DNA of 64,000 bases, taken from assembly GCA_036874045.1 (NCBI GenBank), contig CM072341.1:10676501-10740500 (forward strand), in the 5' to 3' direction. Under the pieces are notes generated by a model. The model was not told the origin of the DNA and did no database searches. It was given only the letters and a program-made list of their open reading frames with translations. The position numbers and the translations under genes are program-made. This DNA is from Cymodocea nodosa (lineage: Eukaryota > Streptophyta > Magnoliopsida > Alismatales > Cymodoceaceae). Shown piece after piece: positions 1 through 12,331 of this stretch (position 1 is its first letter; each line of letters starts with the position of its first letter).

Positions 1-3000
1 ATATGTACATAAACATGTTGGGCATATAGATGTTTTTGTTTGCAAGAATTTATTTCTATTAAATCATGTATTATTACATTTTAAAAAAAGTTATTTCCAT
101 TATACCTTACACGTATAAATGTATCTTGTACTTTTAACTTTTCAGTTGTTTTTATAAGTGATAGATTTGTTGAAAAATAAAACTAGCTTTTAGAAAAGTA
201 AATACACTAAACTGATCTTTAAAAAATTGAAACCTAATTTTTAGAAAAATGGGTTATGATTTTTGTGAAAAGTCCAACAAGTAAATGCACTTACTTTAGA
301 AACCAGATTTTAGGCTTGAACTCTCAAAAATCAAACAGGCTTCTAGGTTATTTTCTAGACGCTAGATTTTATAGAGGTGATCCAAAAACCAACTTACTAG
401 CATTTAGAAGTTGTCTGGGAGCTGTGATTGCAGACAAATCCTAGTGAGTTTTGAAGGAAGCCCAGAAGTCTGATTAAACATTGCCAAATGTTGCAGGATT
501 CCATAACCATCAACAAATAATTTGCTGACAAAAGCCAAATGTTCTTGTTTGTGCCACCACGAAAGTTTGATGGCACCTAATATTTAAATTATTTGACCAT
601 AAAAATTAATATTTATTTATATAGTTATTTAATCTATACTATAATCTATTATGTTTAAGGTTTCATTTAAAAATTAATTGTTGAAATTTAACGAAACTTG
701 GTAGATTTTAAGACCTTTATATCAAAGATCTATACTTATTTAATGTAAGTAAAAAAATTATGATGTATTTACAATCATTTAATAATAAAATTTACACAAT
801 TATTTCTATTACCTATGTATTTTTGGAGAGTAATGAAGATACTAAAAAAATTATCCCTTTTATGCAATTCCACAATTTTTAGGGTAGCAATTTTCTAGGT
901 AAAAAGGAGTTTCAAATGTTTGAACCTTTTGTGGTGTAAGTTCAAGACATACATGCATGCTACCGTTTGCTCCTGAAATTCTTTATATTTCTGTCTTTCT
1001 TATTGCAAGTTGGGTATTTCAAATATTTCCAGTGAGTACTCTTGAATCTTAATTCTTGTGAATGAGTTGACCTTTGTAAACATATTTTTGCCTTATGTTT
1101 ATAAGCTGTCATCTACATTTTGAAAATATTTTTTTTCGTTTTTTGAGTAAATAGGGTTAAAAAAAAATTTTACATTGTCAACTGTCATAAAAAACAAATT
1201 TTGATAAAAAAATCTGTTGATTGCCATCTGCAAAATAGAAACGATGATCATTAATTTGATGGTGCTATCATGTTATCATTTGGACTAAAGAACCATTGGT
1301 GATAATCACTATGACAGCTTCTTATCACTGGTAAAGGAACATGCATACTATGACAGGTGAAATAATTTATGTGGTTCATTATTTTGAGTAGAAAATAAAT
1401 GCCCTCTGCATGTGAACATTTATTCTTTACAGAAAAAGTATCTTTCTTGTATCCTCATTCATGATGGTGCAAAATATATAAACTTTAAACTTAAGAAGCC
1501 ATGTCCATGAATTGGTTTGACAAAAATAGGCATTGAACTCAATTTTTTATGGGGCTATCCATTTTGCTAATAGACATGAGATATTCAAACACAACAGCAT
1601 TTCATATCTCCAGGAATAGGGAAAAATATAAGAAATTTAAAAACTGGATCTGTGTATGGTAGATCACACCCACCAAGAAAAAATCATTTTCCCTATATTG
1701 CATGTGGTAGTTTTTTCCTGGTGAATCTATCATTTAATATGTCTGTAAACTCAAATTATTAATTGGTGTAATATCAAGCACTCTGAAATATTTTTGAATG
1801 ATATCAAGAAAAAATGTTCTAGATAGATCTGGAGAATTACAAGAACACCTGTTCTTGTATAACAATTCACAATTCTCAATCAGATAATTGCGCTGATAGC
1901 ATCAGCTCATACACGAATGTCTGGTGAATTAAAGTGTATGTTCCATGGAATCCACATCGTTAAGTAAGACTCCAAAAATGGTAAAGCTAGGAAGGGAAAT
2001 ATTTTTTGTAGCTCTTTTTAATAAACTAAGAAAAAAAATCACCTGTTCAGTGAAACAAATTACTTTCTGCTTTGTTTCAAGATTTTTCCTTTTCTTGATG
2101 AAAGGAATTGCCTTTTGTTTTCTTGAGTAAACCTTTTCAACTTTTGCAGCTGTAGCATTTCTTCTATGATGAGTTGCAGGAGAGACAAGCCTTGGAGCCA
2201 AAATAAATCAAATAAAAATCATCAAGTCATTGTTATAGAAACAAGGCAAAACATTTAGGCTAGTACATAAATTGTTGAACATATTCAAATATAAGTTTGA
2301 AAAGGTAAAATCTTCAGTGTAAATTTTTGCAAAGTTCTGTATATAGGTGTCTCAGCCCAAAATTAATTGATCACACTTTATCATGTTAGGGTCAATTAGC
2401 ATCAATGGAAAGAAGGTGAATAATGACTTATCAATAAATTTGAATGATTTAGCCTAAGTGAAGAGATAAGGAGTAATGAGAATTGTACAAAAAAATTATA
2501 ATAGTTCCCTTAAAACCCAGGTTATGTCTACTGCTCAAACCTCACTTGAGTCCTAACATATTTGATGTGGTTTTAGACTAACACCCTATCATTTATAATT
2601 TCTTTGGTGAATTTACTAAGTCCTTCCTCCTCACAATTCAAGGAATCTTTGTCACAACTTGGTGAGATAAATTCCTAATTTACTTACAAATATTGTAATT
2701 TTATGTCTCCTTACTTGATAAAACTCTACCTTTGAATGTATGCAATTAATATTTAATGAAGCTCTATAGTGTAAATAATGCCTTTAAGGAGAGTAGGGAA
2801 GTGAATCTTGCTCTCAAGAATAAGAATGGAGCATAAGAGAGAGTGCAGTAGTTTTAGTTATTGTTATTCTATAAATATGTGGCCAATAAAGTCATTTGTA
2901 TAATTATTGATACTCCTACTTTTAGGTTCTCTTTGCAATCTAATATCTTTTCTTTTAAACCCCACCCTTATATGAGTTCAAAAACTCATTTTCTTTCTCT

Positions 3001-3125
3001 TCTAGACCTAAGAGTCTATTTCCTTTTGTTTGGGTCTAAAAAGTTCAATTGCTCCTAAGCATAGGCTCTTGTAGCCTACCAACCTTTTTGTAGACTCTAT
3101 AATTTATAATTTTTCTTTATATATC
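1..3125. other. Intergenic or intronic AT-rich DNA, no convincing gene
   Basis: No long open frame and no recognisable protein domain on either strand. Short frames around 256-444 and 1929-2201 are isolated and carry no known motif. A minus-strand stretch near 2100-2190 has a possible splice acceptor (about 2188) and a basic, Lys/Arg-rich translation; it is discussed as a weak candidate distal exon of the PAIR1-like gene. The sequence otherwise looks like intron or intergenic DNA. Confidence 0.5.
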
Positions 3126-3130
3126 TTATG
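3126..3130. repeat. Left target-site duplication (TTATG) of solo LTR
   Basis: The five bases TTATG directly precede the TG of the LTR at 3131 and are repeated exactly at 4619-4623, directly after its terminal CA. This is the 5-bp duplication expected from a copia or gypsy integrase. Confidence 0.85.
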
Positions 3131-4618
3131 TGTTAGGACCGAATGGATCACCAAAGGAAAGGTAAATTAAGATCTATGCTTAATTTAAATGTTTCTAACT
3201 TATATAAGTGTTTAATATGTACAAATATTAAACTAATAAATAAAACACACACAGTGAAAAAGAAAAATAAAAACACAAAGAATTTTTAAGTGATTCACCA
3301 ACTCAATTAGTCCACCCTCAAAGTTTACTTGAACTTCACTAAGTGTTCAACTACTTACATACACTTGCAAAAACCAACCCTTTTAGCTTTTAGATCGAAG
3401 TAAGAATCAACCCTTTTAACTTTCAGATCGAAGCTCAACAATCAACTTTGTAAAGCTTTCAGGTCAAAACCTTAAACCAACACTTTGTGTAGCTTTTCTA
3501 GTTGAAGCCACGAATAAATGATCCTGTTTGAATCAAACTTTCAATACATGGAGAGCTTTAATAATCTTCCTTGTATTTCTACTTTCACACCTTCTCAATC
3601 TATTCTCTATTGTATATAATCTTTCTTCTGTAATGGTAGATGATCTACAATATTTTCTTTATGTTCTCTCTACTTTTCTTGTTGAATGATCTAATTATAT
3701 TTATAATTGTAACTCTAATGATCATATTATCTTTCAACGATATTAATCTGTTATACTTTCATTTTTGACAGTTTTGTAAATAGTAAGTTACCATTTGATA
3801 TCTTGACCAATAACTTTTCTGTCAATCTTCTTCTAAGTCATTAAGTTATTACTAACTTAACGAGTTATTTTTTCTTATCTCTATAAATACACATTGAGTT
3901 ATGCTAACTCAACAAGTTCTATCACATGAATTTCCTAATTGTACACATGATGTCAGTTCCTCACATTTTCTTCCCAAGTCGTTAAGTTATTGCTAACTTA
4001 ACAAATTATTTTTCCTTTTACTCGTTAACTTAATAAGTTGTGCACGTGAGATCTATTTGACTTTTTAAGTACATGTTGAGTTATACTAACTCAACAAGTT
4101 GCACTACATTGTAAACCTATAAATAGACATTAAATTACCTAATTCAACGAGTTCTTCCTTCTATTCTGTCACGTGATGTATTCAGTTAACTATACATGTT
4201 TTTCACTAACTCAACGAGTTCTTTATTCTATATTTACACATTAAGTTACCTAACTTAACGAGTTTTGTTGTCTTTAAACCTGTAATTCAACGAGTTCTGC
4301 TACTTTTAAACTTGTAACTCAACAAGTTCTTTCTTCTGTATTTACACATTAAGTTACTTAATTCAACGAGTTCTATTGCCTTTAAACCTGTAACTCAATG
4401 AGTTATTTTGCTACCTTTAAACTTGTAACTCAACGAGCTCTTTTTTCTGTATTTACACGTTAAGTTACCTAACTCAATGAGTTCTTTTAACTATCTTTTG
4501 CAACAACCGTCTAGTATGTTTGACTTCTGTTTGGCTTTGACTCTTCATCTGTATCTGTGAAATACATTTTAATTCCTCACATAAATTTTTACATTATCAA
4601 AACACAAAGATATTAACA
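3131..4618 (-). mobile_element. Solo LTR of a copia-type retrotransposon (family A)
   Basis: 1488 bp, starting TGTTAGGACC and ending GATATTAACA, flanked by perfect 5-bp duplications TTATG. Orientation is minus: read on the minus strand it begins TGTTAATATC, followed by a stretch matching the start of the LTR at 61094-62608, and ends with the same CGGTCCTAACA-like terminus. No primer-binding site or polypurine tract adjoins it, so it is a solo LTR left by LTR-LTR recombination. The interior (3830-4490) carries more than a dozen copies of a palindrome-like motif of the type AACTCAACGAGTT. Confidence 0.85.
3830..4490. repeat. Array of AACTCAACGAGTT-type palindromic motifs inside the solo LTR
   Basis: At least thirteen imperfect copies of a motif such as AACTCAACGAGTT, AACTTAACGAGTT or AACTCAATGAGTT occur here, often preceded by a partner such as TTAAGTTACCT. 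The arms AACTC/GAGTT are reverse complements, so each copy can pair with itself. Spacing is irregular, roughly 35-60 bp. Confidence 0.7.
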
Positions 4619-4623
4619 TTATG
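4619..4623. repeat. Right target-site duplication (TTATG) of solo LTR
   Basis: Exact copy of 3126-3130, directly after the terminal CA of the LTR. Confidence 0.85.
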
Positions 4624-7600
4624 ATGTATAATTTTTTCTTTTCAAGTTTTAAAATATCATTTTCATTTTTATTGAAGCTCAAAAGACTTATTGATTTCTA
4701 TAATTAAGACAAAAATAGCTTGTTTTCTTTGTTGGGTATAAAAAGCTCTTAAATATATAAAAATGTCTCTTATATATAAGCAAAAATATTTCTTTGATAA
4801 GCTCATTTTTTACCTGATTGAACTTTCCTTTGGCCTCCCTTTTTTTTAGTTTGACCAAATATTTTTTTCGATTTAATTGAAAATTCAATCAAATCGATTT
4901 TGGTCTTCAATCTAACTGAAATTTTTTCAGTTAGATCAAAGTTTATTTTCCATCTAACTAAACTTTTTTTCAATAAGAATAAATTTTCAAACTAATTTTG
5001 GTCTTTGGTCTAATTGAATTTTTTTTTTGATTAGGTCAAACTTCATTTTCAATTAAATTGAACATTTTTTCGATTAGACTGAATGCCTAAACTTTTGATT
5101 TTCAAGTAGCTATGTGAATTTTTTTTGGTCTTATTGAACTTTTTTGTCTCACCAAATAGTTGACCAATTTCCTTTACTTTCAACTTAACTAATTGTCCTT
5201 TATTTTTGATGTTATCGATGCTTTCATTTGATAAGTCAAGCATCCGTTGTTCATAATGTCAAGAACCATGTTGGTATGTGTCATGTCACTTGACATATGA
5301 TCATCTCTCATTAACCTATCATTTTGATGTCAACCTAATTGGTCAATCAAGTGATGATATATGATAGTCTCAGTCACATCATTTGTTATGTAAGTATGCT
5401 TAATCTTCAATTTAATCCAACAATTTAATAGATTTAATCTAACGATTCAAATTAGATCACATCCAATAGTTGATTTTTTTTACTTTTTATCTAACGTATT
5501 AAGATTTCTCTACTTTTAATCTAACAAACAAGATCAAATCAAAGAATCAACAATGAAGATCATTTCACCCAAAACATTATCGAACACCTCTAATTGTGAT
5601 TCCCCCTTTTGCAATTGTCATATGTCGTTGTCACTCTACCCATCTTCCTTAGCATCAATTCTTCCTTGGCTTACAACTTCAAATTTTTGAAATCCTTCAC
5701 CGCACTTGAACAAACCCTTTGGCAATCTCCAAAACCAGATTACATCCACTGCTTGCATAAGATCATCACATGCTACCCAACTTCACTCACTCTCCCTTGC
5801 TTTACACAAAAGATTGTTAAGTTGAACTACAATTTGACTGCTCTCATGACTCCATCCAAGCTCTTCCTCACCTTTGCAAGATTTTCCATTGCTTGTTAAA
5901 GCCGCTTGCGTCGGAATCATTAAATAAAGCTTTCTCCTTTCTTGTTGATGATTGAAACAAAGGACAAACTACATTAGTCTATTCCACTATTCCTTTAGTT
6001 TTCACTTCTTAATTTTTAATTATGAGGGATGATAGATAACTTAGATTGCATCACATCACCCCCCTTATTGATAATGTGAATGAACCACATGCTTGAGATC
6101 AACTTTTATAACTTTAGATCCAATCATCTGATTTCTATGAAATTTTAATATATTGTAGATCTCTGCTTAAGCTTTCTAATGAGTTAAAGATTGAAAAAAT
6201 TTGATATCTGGATTAAAAGTTATTAAGCTTTAATCATGCTGTCTTTATCTGATCTGAATCTACTTAGGTTACATGCATGTTTAGCTTTGTGATTTAGATC
6301 CTATTATTGGATTTAAATGATCTTTTAACATATTGAAGCTCATTCAATAAGCTTTCTAACACATATTTGGGATCTGAAATTCATCTAGTGGATAAAAAAA
6401 TCAAAATCCTAGAATGTCACCCTAGATTACTGCCAATCTAAACTGCATGCTCTTTGAAAATGGATTTTTACTTGTAGTATATCTATAGTGATTTTTACCC
6501 TGCATTTTTCTACCATAGAGCATTCATAAAGCTTTCAAGCATATGTTATATCATACTTTTCCAATTTATATACTGAGACTTATGGTTTTTCAAAATGAAT
6601 TATGCACTTCTTCTATCTATTGTCTTGACACTACTTTATTTTTAATCACATTTTTAGCATTTATAAACTTTGAATATATAGTTCATGAATTTTTACATAT
6701 AACTAGGTTGTCAACCTTTCATTTACAGATTCAATCTAGGCATTCCATCAAGTAGTTAAGAAGATTCAAATTTTTAAATTCGACCCTAATTACTAACGGG
6801 TCATATGTCCTAAGACATGTACACTGAACTCATAGTGATAACTGCAACATAGATGGACTTGAGTTATTTTGTTTCATATTTTCTCCTAAAACTAGATTCA
6901 TTAGGGTTCTATATGCCTTTTGATCATGTTATTTCAATTAGTAGCATTTCTCTGTGATTTTCCAAAGTCTACATTGATTAGTAGACATTGTTGCAAATTT
7001 GTATTGTCTCTAATTTCTTTACATTGGTTGCATCCCTTAACTACCTAATGTTTTTGCCATATATTTTTTCTGTATCAAAGATTTGAAGTATGGAAGTGAT
7101 TTCATAATTTTTGTTGAATACACATTCTACTGCGATTTTTCAAAATTTATGTATTTTTATATTCAGCAACTAAGAAGTGATATTCCATAGTTATGAAAAT
7201 TGACATACTATGTGCATGATTGATTGTGCAATTGAATGATTGAAATATCATGTTTGCTAAACATATTGGTTTACTGATTCATGTTTAATCATATTATTTC
7301 TTTAATTATCTTGTAATATTACACATGTCATGCATGCATGCCTCCTTTATCATTTATAAAATTGCTAATGTTTAAAAATCATATTTAAATTTGCATTAGT
7401 AACAAACCAATTTTTATAATAATGCCTTAATCAAAATAAGATGACATGATTTAAAATCCAAAACCCTCTTATTTTACTTTGCATGTGCGTGGTTGAACTT
7501 GAGTGTGAATTCACATGCATCATTGATTTTGTTAATATGGATACTTGTTTTCTCAACTTCGTGACTTTATTAACTTTTATCGTACATGACTAGACTTAAA

Positions 7601-7641
7601 AGTGAAGTCATGCATATTACCTATTGTTATACGCTTTGAAT
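4624..7641. other. Gene-free stretch with hairpin cluster and diverged tandem units
   Basis: Contains the hairpin cluster at 4870-5165 and, at about 6110-6560, three diverged units about 180 bp apart built around the phrases 'atattg..gatctc' and 'aagctttctaa'. A C/T-rich frame at 5609-5899 (96 codons) starts like a signal peptide but matches no family I recognise and is bounded by stops; I do not call it a gene. The rest shows nothing. Confidence 0.5.
4870..5165. repeat. Cluster of short inverted repeats with TCTAAYTGAA arms
   Basis: Several consecutive hairpins. The clearest is at 4911-4935: TCTAACTGAA, loop ATTTT, TTCAGTTAGA, a perfect 10-bp stem. Others are at about 4870-4895 (GATTTAATTGA / TCAATCAAATC), 5008-5038 (TCTAATTGAA / TTGATTAGGTCA) and 5053-5079. 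The units are separated by phrases like 'ttttggtctt' and recur about every 50-100 bp. Confidence 0.6.
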
Positions 7642-7920
7642 GACACTTCATGTTATTTTGCTAACCAACTTTAAAACACAATATATAGAAATTAAGTCTA
7701 TCTAGTAAAATTATAGAAAGATAAACACATTTTTAAAGTTTTTATCTCGGGAATTAGTAAATCCCCAAAGTTAAAAAATATAGTGATGCATGAGAACTAT
7801 CTTTCTCAACCAAGCCAAGTTATAAGGTTGCATTTGACATTTTATATAGAACTAAAGTCATACACACACCTTAGTTTCATTCTCATCTTTTTAGGTGAAA
7901 TTTCATAATCCTCTATTTTT
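7642..7920. repeat. Left copy of a ~280-bp direct repeat
   Basis: Aligns along its whole length, in the same orientation, with 12045-12330: both start with 'acacttc.tgttat', share 'tagaaagata.ac', 'aataaatccccaaagtt' or its equivalent, and 'tctcatctttttaggtgaaatt'. The pair could be diverged LTRs of an old element with a non-coding interior, or two independent repeat copies. No PBS or polypurine tract was found beside either copy. Confidence 0.5.
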
Positions 7921-7930
7921 CACCTTAAAA

Positions 7931-10900
7931 CATTCATCTTTTTCTAGTTTTATATCTTAGTACAATTACAAGTTCATTCTCTTTACTTTTGGGCGACTAG
8001 GGTTAAGAACTCACGTCTTCTTATCTCAACTTGCAAACAAACTATTTTCTAGATATAGGATGGTACTAGATTGTCGCCCTTTATCCCTTGCCTGAGAGAT
8101 AAAGGCCTTAAGTCACTTCCTTTACTATGAAGTGCAAATACTTTATATTTTTTTGTCAATAATATAATGTAAAAAAATTTTATTTTCACATTCTCCTTTC
8201 AATACAAGGTGAAAGCATCTTGTATTTTTGATTTTCCAACATGCAGAATAAATACGTCGTGTCACTTCCAATGTGTAAGTAAAAGTGCTTCACATCCTTT
8301 TCTATTAGTTTAAGGTAAAAAAAATCTTAAACATTTTCTTCAAGATATAAAAGTATAAGTACTTCATATTCTTTTTGTTTTTGTTTGATATGAGGTAAAA
8401 ATACCTCATGTCAACCCCTTTTGAAGCAATTTAACTTTCATTTTTGCTACTTCTTTGGTTGTAAGATAAAAATATCTTACATGTTTCTATCATTTGCTTT
8501 TGTCTGTCTCTTTTGTTACTCTCTACTTTCAATTGTTTGACTCCATAATCATTAATTGATTTTTTCTACTAACATGTTTATTTGTTTTACAAGATTTTCT
8601 CTTTTATGCACTATAACCTTGTCATCACTTGATCACAAGTCAAGGTCATGACTTACTTTGCTCCTACTTCTTTTACTATTTTCCCTTCTACCAGATCCAT
8701 TGTTTCTACTCTATTGAGTCCTTCCCCTATCTTGTCATCAACTTTATCTACTATAATCTACAACTCCTCTTCCTCTACTTTTGTCATTGATATAGGCACA
8801 ATAGTTTCTATAGTAGCTCCCTCTCAAAGCATCATTGCTACCACCCAATTATCTCATTGATAGTCAATGTTAAGTGTGTAGTTGTTTCTCTGTCGTCCCC
8901 TCACCATCTTTAGCCCAATCACTTTTGTCTACTCTCCACCTTAAAGACATTGACTTCCTTATCCTGACAAAAGTAGGTAGCATATTTTTTGTCTCTTACT
9001 CAATACATCTAAGGGATTATCCATTTTCTTATGGATAAATAGGGCCATTTTCTAGAATCTCCCCAAGCTTTTGCCAAGATTTCTCTCAACTTTTCTTTTT
9101 TAGTGCCACAGACCTTCCAATTGCCACCCAACCCTTCTACTCTTTTGCCTCTCATTCTAACTACTCCTCTCCTAATAGGAAGTATCTCTTTCACTATGCG
9201 ATAGATTCTTGTTGTTACTACTACTCAATCTTATCCTTATCATTGTTCTACTTTGGATTGCAGACAATCCATTTAGCATAATTTACACCAATCAAACATA
9301 CCAATTTTGCAACCACTATTACTTCCAAGATATAATACTACCTCCAAACTCTAATGTTCTAGATTTTGAGAAATACAATAGGAGATGTTCAATTGTTTAC
9401 CTACAGGCCATATTACAAAAATATGACTCATTTACAGGCAAAAGTTAAGTTACTAATGCACCTATTCTAAAAGAACCTAATAGATCCAATACTCCAATGA
9501 TAGACCTCATTGGACATGTCTTTTTTCATCATCTTTGATCAATTGTCATGGGCCTTCATTAATCAATACTCTTTCAACCTAAACATAACCTTGAGAAAGA
9601 AAGATCTCTCCAATATAAGCAAGACACCAAGAAAAATTTTAGCTAGTATGTTGGCTAGTAGCGGTCTCTTGTTGCTCAACTAAGAGACAAAACTTCTAAA
9701 GATAAGGATATCAACATTTTAATCAAAGGAAATTAACCAATAATAAGAACTTTTCTCAAAATTCAATCACACAGTCAAATCATCAATGTAAGAGCACATG
9801 TAGAATAATCCCTTCGTAGCAAATATTTTTCAACTCTTTTAGCTTGGGTTAAGTAGCAAGAAACTAGAATTTCTCTGACCCCAAGGATAATGTAACTTGC
9901 ATACAATAAGGGTAAGCAAATTGATATTACTAAGTTGCAAGACACTATCATTATGGTAGCATCACAACAACTTCCTTCCAAAATATAGACCAAACAAGTT
10001 GTCTACCAACCCAAGGTGACCAACCTCTAAGATCCCAATGTCATTAAGACAATGAGACTTATTTATCTTGCTGTCCAGATAGTTCCTTTGTAGGTTAACA
10101 CATGGCAACTACAACAATAGCAGTAGTGTCACTATCACTAATAGCATTAGAGTCAAAGTTTACCTCGAATAGATCACTTGTAAAATCAGTAATTAAACCC
10201 ATTGGTAGAACATTTGTTTGTTATTCTTCTTAAAATCTTTCCTCTTCTTTATCTTCCCTAGTGTAAACCAATGCTCAATTTTCTTTTTAAGAGCTACCAG
10301 ATGGGTAGATATTGTAAATATCATCACTTTCATTGTCATGATACTAACTATTGTTTTGTACTTAAGCACTTTATCAAAGATTTAATTGACAACCAAACCA
10401 TCATTATTTAAGTGTTCCAAAGTAGACCCTCTTGACCTCATTAGTCTCATTTCTAAATCTATTCACTCAAACCTTTTTTTCACTTATTTCTACCACTTAG
10501 GCTCTTCCATCAACACCATACATGATAAATACTCAATGGCTTGACCAACATCACACATGGCTTATTTTCCCCCTTTGCCTCCTATAGGTGCTTCCCTTTC
10601 TTCTTTCAAGGCTTACCAATGTGCAACTTCTATTATGACTTTGCTTACACCTATGGCATAACCTCCTTTATTGCTAACTTCCACTCACTCATTTGTTAAG
10701 ACTTTGATTGCTCTTATGGCTAATTTAGCTCCACAAGGTGTAGGCACCCACATTTTTGCTTCCTAAAGGTTTGCTTATATGTGTCATTTCTCTTTCAAGG
10801 CAATACAATTTCTTGCTCTTTCTTTCTTTGGAACACAATACTCATTGTGTTTCTTTTGATCACTCTCCTCAATATGGAGGTGTCTTGTTCTAATAGGATT

Positions 10901-12044
10901 TCTTAACCCTCTTATCTTTAAACAACAACATCAACTAATAATAAGGCTTCTATCCATTTTTTTAAAGTGGTTGCCAAACCTACAACATCCTATAATTTTG
11001 CTTCATCCTCATTGTCATACACTCTCTTTGGAGTAGTCACTAGACCTATGACACCTTCCAATTCTATTTTTTCTCTCCTTGCTTTCTACTTCTTTCAAAT
11101 TGACAACTTCTTTCTTGTTGTTACTCTTTCTAGAATTGCAATACCTTTCATTTCTACTAGAATTGAAATAGTTATCCTTTCTTTAGTTATGGTTAGGAGT
11201 TGCAACAACTAGTGGAGATATGTGTAAGAATAACTATTAGACAGTAGGAGAATCTACCATCGAAACTAGAGGCATGTTAGCTACATTTTAATTCAAACGA
11301 GCCTTTTCACCACAATAATGAGAAAAATGTCAACCCACTTGATACGATTATTTCTTTGCTTTATAGGTGTATAGTGGAGGAGCCTTTATCTTGTAAGACC
11401 AAAATAGAAGCACATCACCTAAGCCTATAAAGGTTTGTTACCTCAAACTTAAAAAAAGAAAAAAAATATTTTTAATTGTTTCATTTTATATCTACAAATC
11501 ATTATTTTTACATGCATACGTCGTATTATATTTCTATTTCCTTTAGAATTATCCTTTTAGCTATAGAGAATACAAATGTAGAAACCACCCTTCAAATGAT
11601 GTTACTCAAGCTGACAAGAAAACTCCCTTATGAGAAGCGAAAGTATCACATCATAACCTAAATTGTTACAACTCGATCAACCCTTTAAAGAAGAGGGGTT
11701 AAGAAAAAGTTACCTATAGATTTGATCTCCTATGTAGAGGATTGCAAGTCTCTTAAAAGAAGTTCATCACATAAGGCGTTAATTATAAATTTATATTACT
11801 CACGTGTAGAGTATGAAAGCACTTATAAGACTAGAATGCCTTAGATTTATCTCCAACTCTTGTAAAGATGAGTGAAAAGTCACTCAAGCATCTACCAACA
11901 TGCAATAGAATATTTAAACATTCATTGTAATGGTTTGAGACATTTTCTAAACCTTAATTCCTTCAATTCACCTCATTGTTCCTTCTTTTTTTCAATAATG
12001 CACTCTAAGTCTATTTAGATGGTTGCTACTTCTTCTTAATAAAT
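7931..12044. other. Decayed interior between direct repeats, no identifiable coding domain
   Basis: Pyrimidine-rich plus strand between the two ~280-bp repeats. Open frames are short (longest about 80 codons, at 8648-8860, 9209-9448 and 10967-11212) and interrupted; neither strand gives a recognisable gag, integrase, reverse transcriptase or DDE motif. It holds the hairpin array at 8128-8482. It could be the interior of a large non-coding LTR derivative, but the assignment is inference. Confidence 0.4.
8128..8482. repeat. Array of six hairpins with different stems and similar loops
   Basis: Six inverted repeats follow each other: 8130-8143 (AAGT/ACTT), 8205-8222 (CAAGGTG/CATCTTG), 8272-8294 (TGTGTAAG/CTTCACA), 8351-8364 (AAGTA/TACTT), 8390-8409 (ATGAGGTA, loop AAAA, TACCTCAT) and 8460-8481 (TGTAAGATA, loop AAAA, TATCTTACA). 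The last two are perfect. The stem sequences differ between units while the fold and the A-rich 4-8 nt loops are kept, at a spacing of about 40-75 bp. Confidence 0.65.
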
Positions 12045-12330
12045 AACACTTCCTGTTATTTCGTTAATCAATTTTAAAACACGATATATAGAGATCAAAC
12101 CTACCTATAATAAAATTGTAGAAAGATAGACATATTGCTAAACTTTTTTCATCTCAAAGATTAATAAATCCCCAAAGTTCATAAACATGTGATATATTAG
12201 GGTCATCTCCCTTAGTCAAGTAAAACTATAAGATTGCATTCGATACTTCATATAAAACTAATGTCATGTGCACATACCTTAGTATCATTCTCATCTTTTT
12301 AAGTAGAATTTCATAATTCTCTTGTTCTTT
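12045..12330. repeat. Right copy of the ~280-bp direct repeat
   Basis: Same orientation as 7642-7920 and alignable throughout, with many substitutions and small indels. It is followed at 12332-12369 by a perfect 10-bp inverted repeat (GGTTATCACT / AGTGATAACC, 18-nt loop) that the left copy lacks. Confidence 0.5.
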
Positions 12331-12331
12331 A

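Noticed and set aside
5609-5899. 96-codon frame with a hydrophobic N-terminus
   Set aside because: Could resemble a secreted peptide, but no family match, no supporting introns or promoter, and surrounded by repeat-like DNA.
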